In this document: one piece after another, positions 23,110 through 32,253 of the stretch
Layout: each line of letters opens with the position of its first letter
Position numbering within the stretch: the first letter of the stretch is position 1
IMG/VR virus record: IMGVR_UViG_3300036389_000008
Span: 1-53,025 of that record
Direction: 5' to 3' (one strand)
Length of the DNA stretch: 53,025 bases
Source: a virus
Position numbers and translations under genes: made by a program
Notes under the pieces: model-generated
Database searches by the model: none
Seen by the model: the letters and a program-made list of their open reading frames with translations, nothing else
Told to the model about the DNA's origin: nothing

Positions 23110-23528
23110 TGCAAACATTCACCCTACCGAACGGCATCGTCGTCGACGTTCACGATAGTCCGCGGACAATACCCGAATCACGACGAGTTGAACATGATTA
23201 TTACGCCCTTATAGAATCCGGTATTGGCTCGACTCAGGATGATTTCGACCGTCATTTCGAGCAAATGATCGGGCTTATTGGCTCGACTGATCCAGATGCA
23301 CAACTAAACGCGATCAACAACACGCGATTTCTGTTTGCCAACCTCATCGGTAAACAGTACTCACCGGCGTCGTTAGCGTTTGGCTGTTTAGTAGAAACTG
23401 TCGATGGTCAGAAATGGGATGATTATTCAGAAGCCGGCCTAGAACGATTGTCTAAGCAGCTAGACATTCCAATGAGTATCCTGATAGAATATTGGGAGGC
23501 CGTAAAAAAAAACTCTACGAAGAGCTGA
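23109..23528 (+). CDS. Tail assembly chaperone, short form
   Basis: 139 aa from ATG 23109. An acidic, helical protein that ends WEAVKKNSTKS at TGA 23526-23528. Near its end, codons GTA AAA AAA AAC lie on a run of nine A, and the -1 frame continues as the next ORF. This mirrors the G/G-T pair of lambda, where a short and a frameshifted long chaperone load onto the tape measure protein. A 267-aa gene and a cargo gene separate it from the tape measure here, somewhat unlike lambda. Confidence 0.65.
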   Translation: MQTFTLPNGIVVDVHDSPRTIPESRRVEHDYYALIESGIGSTQDDFDRHFEQMIGLIGSTDPDAQLNAINNTRFLFANLIGKQYSPASLAFGCLVETVDGQKWDDYSEAGLERLSKQLDIPMSILIEYWEAVKKNSTKS

Positions 23529-23878
23529 GTGAAGCCTTTCCTGATTTTTTCCCGGATAACGAACCCGAACAGGTAGCCCTCCAGCAACGGGCGTTATTAC
23601 TCCGGATCGACGAAACGCTGGATCCCGACAACCCGGCTCTGATAGATCAGCGAGCTTCGCTGATGTACGAAATTCAGGAAAGTATCAAACCACCGGTACT
23701 GGTTGGTGCCGAAAGTCAACTGAAAGCCATCCGCGATAATTATGTAAATAATAAAATCGCCATGGAGCTTGAAGGGCTACGGATCGACGACAATACGCCG
23801 AGTCTTAACTTCTGGCAATATTACAAGGCTTTAGACGCACGCTATAAACCCAAAATTCCCAATGTCCCTACTGAATAG
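23492..23878 (+). CDS. Tail assembly chaperone, frameshift extension
   Basis: Open from about 23492 in the -1 frame relative to the 23109 gene. Translation probably enters at the slippery run near 23507-23513 rather than at a start codon of its own. The extension is acidic and helical (LYEELSEAFPDFFPDNEPEQ), with a C-terminal part ending KIPNVPTE. It overlaps the next gene by 17 nt. Independent initiation at ATG 23492 cannot be excluded. Confidence 0.65.
   Translation: MGGRKKKLYEELSEAFPDFFPDNEPEQVALQQRALLLRIDETLDPDNPALIDQRASLMYEIQESIKPPVLVGAESQLKAIRDNYVNNKIAMELEGLRIDDNTPSLNFWQYYKALDARYKPKIPNVPTE
23504..23513 (+). other. Predicted -1 ribosomal frameshift site (A AAA AAC)
   Basis: Nine A at 23504-23512 followed by C. 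In the frame of the 23109 gene the heptamer A AAA AAC occupies 23507-23513, a canonical -1 slippery site. Slipping there reads AAA AAA CTC TAC and joins the downstream frame exactly (KKLYEELSEAF). The fusion would be about 256 aa, ending at 23878. Confidence 0.7.
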
Positions 23879-24665
23879 ATTCGGATTTATCGTTTTTAAC
23901 TCTACCGGGCCTGAGTGCTGGGATTTGGTTGACCTACCTGACGGGGGTGCGTTTGGCATGATGTCGGCCGCTGTAATCCTCGTACCAGGCGAAACCTACT
24001 CATTTTATATTCCCTTCGACTCAGAGGTAACGCTGGCTAACACAACGATTGACCTGGTTATCGATGGATCGAAATCACTGGCCTGGGCTGGCATTGGTAC
24101 GTTAACCGCTATCAACGTGCAGGCTGGCGTCAAGCACTACTCAGCTCAGATCAACATGGTGGCTAACACGAGCAATTTATTGCCGGTATATTACCGCTTC
24201 CGGCTGAACGTTTCGGGCGGCTCGCTTTACTCCAACCGGGTTTTGTTGAAAAAAGCTAATTATGCCGACACGACGGCCCTGGTTAGTTACCGAAACACCC
24301 GGCCAATTGGCCCGATCGCTTATGATCTGCCGGCGCTGGCGAATTTCCGAAACGTGTTGCGCGTAAAGTGCCAGATTGAAGCGTCGAAAACCGATGCCAG
24401 CGTTGAAGATTATGAGCGGATAACAACCGGTGTAAAAACAACGGTAGAAATTAAGGGTCATTTGTTCTATTCAGTAAAAACGCCGACAATCGACCCAATC
24501 GGCCACGAAGGCTGGCGTACGTTGTTATTTCATAAGGATTTACTGATAAACAATCGACCGTTTGCATTGAAAACCGGCTATGCCGAGGGGGAAGGAACGG
24601 CCAAACTAGCCACCGGAAGTTTTGAGGTGTGGGACCTGGCCTACTCCGCCGTGAATCGTTGTTAA
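23862..24665 (+). CDS. Tail structural protein candidate (267 aa)
   Basis: Beta-rich throughout, with alternating hydrophobic strands (VTLANTTIDLVIDGSKSL, then YYRFRLNVSGGSLYSNRVLL). Ends in a Cys codon before the stop. Length and position between the chaperones and the tape measure suggest a tail tube or tail-tip component. No family recognised. The cargo gene at 24721 follows. Confidence 0.45.
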   Translation: MSLLNRFGFIVFNSTGPECWDLVDLPDGGAFGMMSAAVILVPGETYSFYIPFDSEVTLANTTIDLVIDGSKSLAWAGIGTLTAINVQAGVKHYSAQINMVANTSNLLPVYYRFRLNVSGGSLYSNRVLLKKANYADTTALVSYRNTRPIGPIAYDLPALANFRNVLRVKCQIEASKTDASVEDYERITTGVKTTVEIKGHLFYSVKTPTIDPIGHEGWRTLLFHKDLLINNRPFALKTGYAEGEGTAKLATGSFEVWDLAYSAVNRC

Positions 24666-24670
24666 AAAGG

Positions 24671-24702
24671 TTTGCAGTAGTTGCGGCTGATTTACTTCTT
24701 TG
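24671..24702 (+). promoter_or_regulatory. Possible promoter of the SHOCT cargo gene
   Basis: TTTG 24671-24674, 20 nt, CTTCTTTG 24695-24702. The -7 element keeps TTTG but lacks TA, so this is a weak match. It sits 18 nt before ATG 24721. Confidence 0.3.
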
Positions 24703-24720
24703 TGGGAAAAATCAGTTTTC

Positions 24721-25254
24721 ATGGAGGACAAATTAGAAAAGCTTGAACGTCTTTCTCGGCTCTTTAAAGACGGTATGTTGACTCAGGCAGAATTTGAGCA
24801 GCAGAAAGCCCTATTATTAGGCGGTGTCCAATCACCAAAAGCACCACCGCCTGTTCCTAAAACTGTAATTGCCCAAGGCTCCAAATCAGATGGCACAGCC
24901 AGAGCCATTATTATTGGGATTCTCGTTTCAATCGTTCTATTGGCTATAGGCAACTTTATCTTTAGTGACAGTGGCCCGAAAACAAAACAAGAACTGCGGG
25001 CGGAGGATGTCAGTCGATTGTTTTCTGGTTTTGATGGCTCCCATGCAGAATTAGAGGCCGTCATCAAATCAGACATGAATGACCCGGAAAGCTATGAACA
25101 CGTAGAAACCCGGTACCGGGATGATGGATCTACCATTTATGTCATTACTACCTTTCGGGGTAAAAATGCATTTGGTGGCACGGTTACCCATAAAGCTGAG
25201 GCAACATTGGGAGGGAGTTCCGGTAAAATCATGAAATGGAAATTACTCAATTAG
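24721..25254 (+). CDS. SHOCT-domain single-pass membrane protein, cargo gene
   Basis: 177 aa from ATG 24721; a GTG at 24700 is open but lies in the possible promoter. An N-terminal SHOCT-like helix (KLERLSRLFKDGMLTQAEFE) is followed by a Pro-rich linker, one transmembrane segment (about 62-84, IIIGILVSIVLLAIGNFIF) and an external domain of about 85 residues. Composition is AT-richer than the tail genes, and it ends at a strong terminator, so it appears to be an inserted unit. SHOCT domains are thought to aid oligomerisation. A superinfection or host-envelope role is possible. Confidence 0.6.
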   Translation: MEDKLEKLERLSRLFKDGMLTQAEFEQQKALLLGGVQSPKAPPPVPKTVIAQGSKSDGTARAIIIGILVSIVLLAIGNFIFSDSGPKTKQELRAEDVSRLFSGFDGSHAELEAVIKSDMNDPESYEHVETRYRDDGSTIYVITTFRGKNAFGGTVTHKAEATLGGSSGKIMKWKLLN

Positions 25255-25264
25255 TATAAAGATT

Positions 25265-25290
25265 AGCCCGGCTTTGTTCCGGGCTTTTTT
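25265..25290 (+). terminator. Terminator after the SHOCT cargo gene
   Basis: AGCCCGG (25265-25271), 7-nt loop, CCGGGCT (25279-25285), then T run to 25290. Confidence 0.85.
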
Positions 25291-25350
25291 ATTACTTTTA
25301 CTTCGCTTCACTACCGGACGGTGAATCATCCCCCTCTTCACTCACCGTCC
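25273..25350 (+). promoter_or_regulatory. Late promoter 2 and leader copy 4 before the tape measure gene
   Basis: TTTG 25273-25276, 16 nt, TACTTTTA 25293-25300 (one mismatch to TAnnTTTG), overlapping the terminator. The box CTACCGGACGG is at 25311-25321. GGACGGTGA (25316-25324) pairs perfectly with TCACCGTCC (25342-25350), nine base pairs with a 17-nt loop, ending 3 nt before ATG 25354. Confidence 0.6.
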
Positions 25351-25353
25351 AAA

Positions 25354-28300
25354 ATGATCAATTTTGACGATATTATTAATGGTAGTGGTGTCCTCAAGGG
25401 ACTCAACAAGCTTGAACAGGCTACCATTAAATACGGCGACGTTGCTGTTGCGCAGAATAAACGGGCTGAGGAATCCCTAGCCTCGCTCGCTACCAAAATA
25501 ACGGAGTATCGGGGTCAGGTAGCCGGGCTTAACAATACGCAAAAAGGAGCCCGGACTCAGGTCGATGGCATGAAGGACGGCGTCGATAAACTCCTGAAAT
25601 CCTACCAGAATTACCAGGAACTTCTCAAGCGCAATCAGCAGCAACTGGATCTCAATACCGCCAGCATCAAAGCCATAAAAGGTCGCCTGGCTGATTTGCG
25701 GGTTGAATACGAAAGCCTCGATCGGAAGGAAGCGCAGAGCGTTGCCCGTCGGAAAGAAATTGCGAAGGAGACCCGCGCAACGGCCGTCATCCTGAACACC
25801 CTCACCAAAGCGATTCAAGAGGACACCCGGGCCACGGAAGCGGCCGAAAATTCCTATCGTGCCCTTGATCTTCAGACGCAGAAACTCCGCGCTGATCTGA
25901 AAGGCATGAAAGATGCTTTTGATCCGCTAACGGGCGAAATCAATAAGCATAATCGGGCCGCTGTCGAGATGCAGCAGCAGATCATGCGGAACGACCGGGC
26001 CTTGAAACAGGCTGACGAGTCTATGGGTTTGCACGGCCGTTCAGTCGGCGATTATGGCAATGCGTTACATAGTCTAAGCACAGGTGGGCTTCAGGGTGTA
26101 CTTGGAGCGGTTGAAGACATTGGCTACGGGATGGTGGCCGGTAGCGCCAATGCCGAAAAGTATGCGGCCCGGATTAGCGTAGTGGCCGGTGGTATTGCGG
26201 TGGCGATAGCCGCAATTTCTTCATTCGTCGAAACGGCTGAAAAAATGGACCGGGTTGATGCCATGCTCAAGGCCGTCAGCCGGGATAGTGCCGATTTTTC
26301 CCGTACCCAACAATTCCTGTTGGGCTTGGCCGACAAATTGGGCTTAGAATATAGTGATCTGGCCGATACCTACAAAAATCTTAAAGCCGCTACCAAAGAC
26401 ACAAAATTAGAAGGTAGGGAAACAGAAAAGATATACGCAGCTATTGCTACAGCTGGCGCCAGACTCAAATTAGGCAACGAGGCCGTAGAAGGTTCACTTC
26501 GGGCCGTCGCCAAAATGGTGTCATCGGGCAACGTCCAGATGGACGAATTACGTTCCGAATTAGGGGAACACCTTCCTGGGGCGCTCCGGATTCTTGGAGA
26601 AGCGCTCGGAATTTCGCAGACTCAGCTTAATAAAATGGTTGAGCAGGGCGAAATTCTGGCCGTTGATGCGCTGCCCAAATTGGCTGAAGGTTATGATAAA
26701 GCCTATGGTCTAAAACAGAATGAGAAAATTCAAAGCATTGCTGCCAGTACCAACCGGGTAACCAATGAAACAGGCTTGTTGGTAAAAACCATGAACGAAA
26801 GCAAGGGCATTGCTAGGTTCTGGGCTACCATTACCTCAGGCGCACAGGCAGCCTTACGCGATATCCGACTATTGGTTCAAGATGGGGCATGGGGTGATTT
26901 GATTGCTCTGGCAACACCTGGCGGCTTTGCGCTAACGGCTAATAAGCGGAAAGACCTGCGCGATAAAGAGGATGCTGTAAATGAGTTTTCGGGGTTGGAT
27001 GCAGCTGCTCGAAAAAAATATCTGAAAGATTTAGAGCAGGCCGAAGCAGATCTGATTGTTGCTGGTGAAACGGAAAAAGCCAACAAGACCCGAAGTATTA
27101 GGCGTAAGCTAGCTGACATCGACAGAAGGGCCATTGTTGCTGAACGGCAGGAGTCCGCCCGTCAGGAGCTAATCGCCGATAAAGAGGCCATCGAGAAGAA
27201 TGAAACCGACAAGACTCGCTTCCTAAAACAGTCGGTTAAAAAGCGTACGGCCGAGATTATTGCGCTTGAAAAACAGTTGGATGCCGATCCTCAAAATGAA
27301 ATATTAGCCAAAAAGCTGGACGTTTACCGGAAACTGGATGCCGAGCAGAAAGCCCGTGATAAGGAAGTTGCTGACCGGCTAAAAACTGCAAAACCGGACG
27401 ATGATTCTGCCTTTGAGAAGCTGGATAAAGAAATCGATAAGGTTAGCAAGAAGCTGGAAAAACAGATTCTGACCGGTGGTGTAAATCCTAAACTTGCTGA
27501 TGATCTTGCCCGACTAACGAAACAGGCCAAAGAAGCGCGTGAACAGTTGGAGCGAATTGAGAATGGCTGGTTTAACAAGCCAGTCCTCAGTGGTAAAACG
27601 GTCAATCCAATCTTTACGAGCGACCTGGACCGGCTTGGGGAAAAACCGCTTATTACTGGCCGTCGTGATAAAGAAGGTAATCTGTTGACCGATGCCCAGA
27701 TCAAGGCTGAGGAAGATAAACGACTAGCAGCCCAGACCGCCAACTTGTTAAAACAGGGGGAAATACTGCAAGAGTATGGCATCAAACGCTATGAATTGGA
27801 GTTTGATTTTTCCCGCACCCTAACGGGGCTAAGAAATGATCAAAAAGCGGAGCTGCTGAATTTGTTGCAACAGCAGCAGGAGGCTGAACAGGCGGGTAAT
27901 AATAAAGATCTTGAAAACCTGCGTCGGTTATTCGCTCAGAAGAAAGAACTCTACCAACAGGATGCCCAGGATCGCCGTGAAATAGCGATGAAGGCTGTAG
28001 AGATTGGTTCCACACTCGTCAATGGCTTGTTCGATATTGAACAACAGAGAAACCAGAACGCACTGGTCGATCTGCAAAAACGTAAGGATTATGAACTTTC
28101 GTTGGTTGGCGATAATGAAGCATCGAAATCAGCCATTGAGCGTAAATACGCGGACCAAAGCAAGCAAATTCAGCGCGATCAGGATCTGGCTGCCCGTAAC
28201 CAGGCACTGTTCAATATTGCCATCAATACGGCCGTCGAAGTCTCCAAATCGCTCTCCAAGCCCGGTTTAGCCGTGGCTATTGCTTTACTGGGTGCGGTGC

Positions 28301-28803
28301 AGGCCGGAATTGTTTTGAGCCGACCGCTCCCGCAGTATGCCGAAGGAAAAAACGTCGACGATAATTATGCAGGACCGGCCGTAGTTGGCGAGGCTGGCCG
28401 GGAAATCTGGATGCACAATGGTCAAGCCCAATTAGTCAATCAGGCTTCGGTTGTGAACGTCGGGCGAAACGATGTTATCTACCCGAACCACATTACGGAA
28501 AAGCTCCTACGGGGTGAATACATGGAAGGCAGTGCCATTATGAACCGGAATCAACGGCAACGACAATCGACCGATTCAATGGCTTATAACCGAGAAACCT
28601 ATCAATCGGGCTTGATTGCCCGCGCAATGGGCTGGGGTGGACCATCCGCCAAAGCCATTGGCAAAGCAGTGGGGGATGAAATCGCCAACCATCCAAAATA
28701 CGCGCTTTCGTGGGATAAAAACGGTTTCAACGTCTACCAGCACGACGCAGCTACTCGTCGGCAAACACAACGCAATAAACACCAGATTGGCAAACGGTCA
28801 TGA
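25354..28803 (+). CDS. Tail tape measure protein
   Basis: 1149 aa from ATG 25354. A GTG at 25321 is in frame but lies inside the leader hairpin. Long coiled coils occupy about 20-250 and 540-720. The conserved tape_meas_nterm region spans about 300-430, with VQMDELRSELGEHLPGALRI then NKMVEQGEILAVDALPKLAE. A hydrophobic region follows near 960-1000. It sets tail length, suggesting a long-tailed (sipho-like) virion since no contractile sheath gene is evident. The last 4 nt overlap the next gene. Confidence 0.9.
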   Translation: MINFDDIINGSGVLKGLNKLEQATIKYGDVAVAQNKRAEESLASLATKITEYRGQVAGLNNTQKGARTQVDGMKDGVDKLLKSYQNYQELLKRNQQQLDLNTASIKAIKGRLADLRVEYESLDRKEAQSVARRKEIAKETRATAVILNTLTKAIQEDTRATEAAENSYRALDLQTQKLRADLKGMKDAFDPLTGEINKHNRAAVEMQQQIMRNDRALKQADESMGLHGRSVGDYGNALHSLSTGGLQGVLGAVEDIGYGMVAGSANAEKYAARISVVAGGIAVAIAAISSFVETAEKMDRVDAMLKAVSRDSADFSRTQQFLLGLADKLGLEYSDLADTYKNLKAATKDTKLEGRETEKIYAAIATAGARLKLGNEAVEGSLRAVAKMVSSGNVQMDELRSELGEHLPGALRILGEALGISQTQLNKMVEQGEILAVDALPKLAEGYDKAYGLKQNEKIQSIAASTNRVTNETGLLVKTMNESKGIARFWATITSGAQAALRDIRLLVQDGAWGDLIALATPGGFALTANKRKDLRDKEDAVNEFSGLDAAARKKYLKDLEQAEADLIVAGETEKANKTRSIRRKLADIDRRAIVAERQESARQELIADKEAIEKNETDKTRFLKQSVKKRTAEIIALEKQLDADPQNEILAKKLDVYRKLDAEQKARDKEVADRLKTAKPDDDSAFEKLDKEIDKVSKKLEKQILTGGVNPKLADDLARLTKQAKEAREQLERIENGWFNKPVLSGKTVNPIFTSDLDRLGEKPLITGRRDKEGNLLTDAQIKAEEDKRLAAQTANLLKQGEILQEYGIKRYELEFDFSRTLTGLRNDQKAELLNLLQQQQEAEQAGNNKDLENLRRLFAQKKELYQQDAQDRREIAMKAVEIGSTLVNGLFDIEQQRNQNALVDLQKRKDYELSLVGDNEASKSAIERKYADQSKQIQRDQDLAARNQALFNIAINTAVEVSKSLSKPGLAVAIALLGAVQAGIVLSRPLPQYAEGKNVDDNYAGPAVVGEAGREIWMHNGQAQLVNQASVVNVGRNDVIYPNHITEKLLRGEYMEGSAIMNRNQRQRQSTDSMAYNRETYQSGLIARAMGWGGPSAKAIGKAVGDEIANHPKYALSWDKNGFNVYQHDAATRRQTQRNKHQIGKRS

Positions 28804-31502
28804 TCGAATTTCGTTTAGCGTCAAAAGTAAAAATGATCGGCATTGACGAGCCGGTGTTAGTGAATCCGGATATTAAGGAGCCGATAAAGTGGTCTGACAT
28901 ACCCTTAGTTGGGTCGGTGGATAAGCGCTTCCATGGCTTTCTGGAAAGCTATAATGAAGGGGATCTGAAGCTCGACTTTACGTGTGATTCCGGGCAGCAG
29001 TTGTTGAAAGATCAGTACTATGCCTACGGTACGGATGCATACGTACAATTTTTTGTCGTCGATGTCGATCGGTCCGGCCAAGAATACATTGATTTTTCAG
29101 GTAAAATTGATTACGAAACGATTGAGATATTGCCCGGTCGGGTGTCGGTCAGCATCGTCACCAATGACGATCATGACAAGGTGAATAGCCGATGGGAAAC
29201 ACCTATCGACTTGTCAAGTCCAATCAGTCTGGATAACGTCGGTTTTTCGGTTACGCCCGCTATCCAGATTCCGCTATACGGCCAAACCGTTCACGAAATT
29301 GGCGAATATAAATGGACCGACCGGCAGACCGAGAATGCCAATTTTTCCGCTGGCTACGACCACGGCGGAACCTTTTACGTTCTGCCAGGTATGACCAAGC
29401 AGTTGCCCGTTTCCCTGACGGCCTTGCCTAATGCCCTGCCGGCCCTAAGCACACTGAGCGGAGTAAACACCCTGGCGGCCACTATCGCTCCGCTATCCAT
29501 TCAGCCGCCGAGTTTAGTTGATGTATCGGCCACAACTGCTGGCGATTACCACCTTGAAGTAGACTGGAATTTTAAGGTTAACGTCGTACTGAGTAAGCCG
29601 ACCTTTTCCATTGGTAAGCCCAAATTTGCGTTACTTCGCTTTGAGCCAATACTGATCATCAACAAGCCGGGTGCGGCTCCACAGACCATTGCGCTGGCTC
29701 CGGCAAAATCCGGGGATGGCTATACCAACAGCGTCGAACACGCTTTTACTGTTAACTACAAAGGTGATTTCGATTGGCCGGTAGGCACCCAGGCCTATCT
29801 ATTTTGTAAAATACCTGCGTTTACCGTGCAAACGATTTCGCAAATCGGCCTTACGCTCGAAACCAGTACCATTCGCGTGCAGGTCGAACGAAAAACGAGT
29901 GCTGAGTCGACCCGCACGCAGGCCTATTTGCTGTCAGATGCGCTGAAGCATATCGTTGGTGCCATTACCTCCAATGTTATCGCCGGTGGCACTGGAGCCG
30001 CGTACGGTAGCCTGATCGATGCCGCCAGTGGATCCCAGGCCTTCGATGGAGCGGCTACCGAATATGCGATTACCAACGGCTCTTTACTGCGCGGAATGAA
30101 CAAAGCAGGCAGTTTTTCCATGAAAGATTTAATGGAAACACTTTGGGCGTTGCACCGGGCTGGTATTCTCTACGAAGCTAACCCGGTAACCGGCCAGCGC
30201 TCTTTACGGATCGAAGAAGGGGCTTGGTTCTATCGGGGTGAGGAAATTGCAGTGATTGAGGAAGTATTCGAATATTCCGAAGACCCTGACCTGGACTTGC
30301 TTTTCAATAAGATCACTGTCGGTTATGCTAAATATCCGGATTCTGGCGCGGGCGTAACTGAGGAATTCAATACAGTTCATACCTACCAGACACCCCTGGT
30401 TAATCGGGTGGCTACCGAAGAAATTTTATGCCCACTCATTGGGGCAGGAACTCAGATTGAAATGGCAAGGCGGTTGGGTATAACGCAACTGGTCAATGGC
30501 GTTTCACAATCATCAACTGATGCTGGCGCCTACGATGATGACGGATTTATCATTCACGTTCGATCAACCGTGCACGCGGACACGTTCACGTTTATTGTAA
30601 ATGCACCGACGGCTCAGAAGCCGTATGTATCGCATTATTTAAAATTTTCCTCCAATATCATTACCCGGTTAGCGGGCGGTGTCATTCTGAAAATTGGCGA
30701 TAAAATCACCATTTCCGGTACCGGTACGGTTAATGATGGGAAGACTTACACGATTTCGGCTGTATCGGGACTTCTGTTTTTATCCATATCACCTACTTAC
30801 GAAGTTAAACCGGATGTGCCCATGGTGGCGGCAGGTCCAATTGCTGGTAGTTGGCGCGTAACCGGCCAAACCGTTCAGCCGAGGACCAACGAGCGGTTGG
30901 ATGTTTCAGGAATAGCTGATCCGGCAACGACTTATAATCTAGAGCTTTCACCCGCCCGAATGCTACGTCGGCATGCTGCCTGGATAAATTCCGGGCTGGC
31001 TTACAAAAAGACGACGGAAGTCCTGCGGTGTACATCCTACAAGCAAAACGGAACGATGTCGACGCAGGCTAAAAGCAGCGCCAGTCCATTGCCCGGCGAC
31101 CCGGATAAGCAGTTCATTAAAGAGGTAGGCGATATTCCCCTTGGCGCCTTGGCTCGGTTTGAAAAGCTGTTTTCACCAGAACTGATCAAGGTCCAGTGTC
31201 GGATTCCGCGTGAAGTGCGCCGGGAAATCTTTGCGGCCATGACGAACCGGCATACAGACCCAGACAAGAACCTGGGGTATCTGACCATTCGGAATCCGGA
31301 TAAAAATCTGGTTTCAGGTTACCTTCGGGAAATACGGTACAATTATTCGTCGGAGGTGGCAGATCTGATTTTGCGGAAGCGGAAGCCCATCGTCGATGCC
31401 AACGGGTTTACCTGCAATGATTATGCGAACATGACGGTTGCCGAGTTAGCCCAGATCGACCCGCAGTTTTACATGTTCTGTTTATATTCTGATTTCGCCT
31501 GA
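28800..31502 (+). CDS. Distal tail / tail-tip structural protein (900 aa)
   Basis: Coupled to the tape measure gene by ATGA. The N-terminal 200 residues are beta-rich (YIDFSGKIDYETIEI, then GRVSVSIVTNDDHDK), in the style of distal-tail or hub proteins. The centre is long and rich in beta and Ala/Pro. The C-terminal half includes a TITVGYAKYP-like strand region and a final helix. In sipho-like phages this slot holds the tail-tip or tail-associated adhesin base. No enzymatic motif seen. Confidence 0.6.
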   Translation: MIEFRLASKVKMIGIDEPVLVNPDIKEPIKWSDIPLVGSVDKRFHGFLESYNEGDLKLDFTCDSGQQLLKDQYYAYGTDAYVQFFVVDVDRSGQEYIDFSGKIDYETIEILPGRVSVSIVTNDDHDKVNSRWETPIDLSSPISLDNVGFSVTPAIQIPLYGQTVHEIGEYKWTDRQTENANFSAGYDHGGTFYVLPGMTKQLPVSLTALPNALPALSTLSGVNTLAATIAPLSIQPPSLVDVSATTAGDYHLEVDWNFKVNVVLSKPTFSIGKPKFALLRFEPILIINKPGAAPQTIALAPAKSGDGYTNSVEHAFTVNYKGDFDWPVGTQAYLFCKIPAFTVQTISQIGLTLETSTIRVQVERKTSAESTRTQAYLLSDALKHIVGAITSNVIAGGTGAAYGSLIDAASGSQAFDGAATEYAITNGSLLRGMNKAGSFSMKDLMETLWALHRAGILYEANPVTGQRSLRIEEGAWFYRGEEIAVIEEVFEYSEDPDLDLLFNKITVGYAKYPDSGAGVTEEFNTVHTYQTPLVNRVATEEILCPLIGAGTQIEMARRLGITQLVNGVSQSSTDAGAYDDDGFIIHVRSTVHADTFTFIVNAPTAQKPYVSHYLKFSSNIITRLAGGVILKIGDKITISGTGTVNDGKTYTISAVSGLLFLSISPTYEVKPDVPMVAAGPIAGSWRVTGQTVQPRTNERLDVSGIADPATTYNLELSPARMLRRHAAWINSGLAYKKTTEVLRCTSYKQNGTMSTQAKSSASPLPGDPDKQFIKEVGDIPLGALARFEKLFSPELIKVQCRIPREVRREIFAAMTNRHTDPDKNLGYLTIRNPDKNLVSGYLREIRYNYSSEVADLILRKRKPIVDANGFTCNDYANMTVAELAQIDPQFYMFCLYSDFA

Positions 31503-31506
31503 GTTG

Positions 31507-31600
31507 TTGTAATTCAGGCCTCCTTTTGTATTTTTGGTTCACAATGCCCCTCTACCGGACGGAGCGGCTGCTACTTCACCTATTTCAGCAGCTTCGTTCC
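31507..31600 (+). promoter_or_regulatory. Late promoter 3 and leader copy 5 before the fibre genes
   Basis: TTG 31507-31509, 19 nt, TATTTTTG 31529-31536 (exact TAnnTTTG). Box CTACCGGACGG 31552-31562. GGAGCG (31561-31566) pairs with CGTTCC (31595-31600), and GCTGCT (31567-31572) with AGCAGC (31587-31592), leaving a TT bulge. The hairpin ends 1 nt before ATG 31602. Confidence 0.65.
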
Positions 31601-31601
31601 G

Positions 31602-32246
31602 ATGGCCGATATCAATCTCATCCTGCCGGGGGATCAAATCAATGTTTTTCGGGAAAAGGCCAATACAGCGTTCGGCGAGATTATTGTCGGTCTCGAACTA
31701 ACGCCCGACGGTATTTTTAAAGCCACCCGGCTTAGTGGGGAAGTCGTCGAATTAAATTTCTCACTGGTATTTCAACTCCTGGCCGGTGGCGGTAATTCAG
31801 GCTCAATCCCCTCTGCATCGCCTACAGAACTGGGTACAGTTCAGCTCTATGACGAGGACGACACCACTCAAATTACCAGCGAAACACGCGTTCCATCAAT
31901 TGCCACGGTCGTTCGTCTTCTTGATCAACGGCTAACCGGCCTTGGTGGAGGCCGTGGCCCCTACAACTGGTCAAAATCCTACAATGAGGAGGCTCAGCAG
32001 CTAACCATTACCATTATTACGGATGGTAATACGCCCCAACTGCGTCTTTTCGACATGGGCAATGCTCAGGGCTGGCAGGTAGCCCAAGCGGTAGTCGGTC
32101 AGACGAATCGATTCAGCTTCACCTTCACCAACGTAACCCAGAACGGCACGCTCGGCATTCGGGCGAACGTAGACGGTACCGTCGCACCAGGGGACCGGAT
32201 GCCGGTCGATATCTACGCCGAGGATTTTTTCGACTTTTCCAACTAA
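31602..32246 (+). CDS. Tail fibre component (214 aa)
   Basis: First gene after leader 5. The N-terminal part (DINLILPGDQINVFREKANT) looks like a fibre attachment region. A Ser/Gly/Pro-rich linker (NSGSIPSASPTELGTVQLYD) follows, then a beta-rich C-terminal domain (TNRFSFTFTNVTQNGTLG). PTELGTVQL is of the kind common in phage tail fibres. Probably a structural protein at the tail tip. Confidence 0.55.
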   Translation: MADINLILPGDQINVFREKANTAFGEIIVGLELTPDGIFKATRLSGEVVELNFSLVFQLLAGGGNSGSIPSASPTELGTVQLYDEDDTTQITSETRVPSIATVVRLLDQRLTGLGGGRGPYNWSKSYNEEAQQLTITIITDGNTPQLRLFDMGNAQGWQVAQAVVGQTNRFSFTFTNVTQNGTLGIRANVDGTVAPGDRMPVDIYAEDFFDFSN

Positions 32247-32253
32247 GCCTGCT

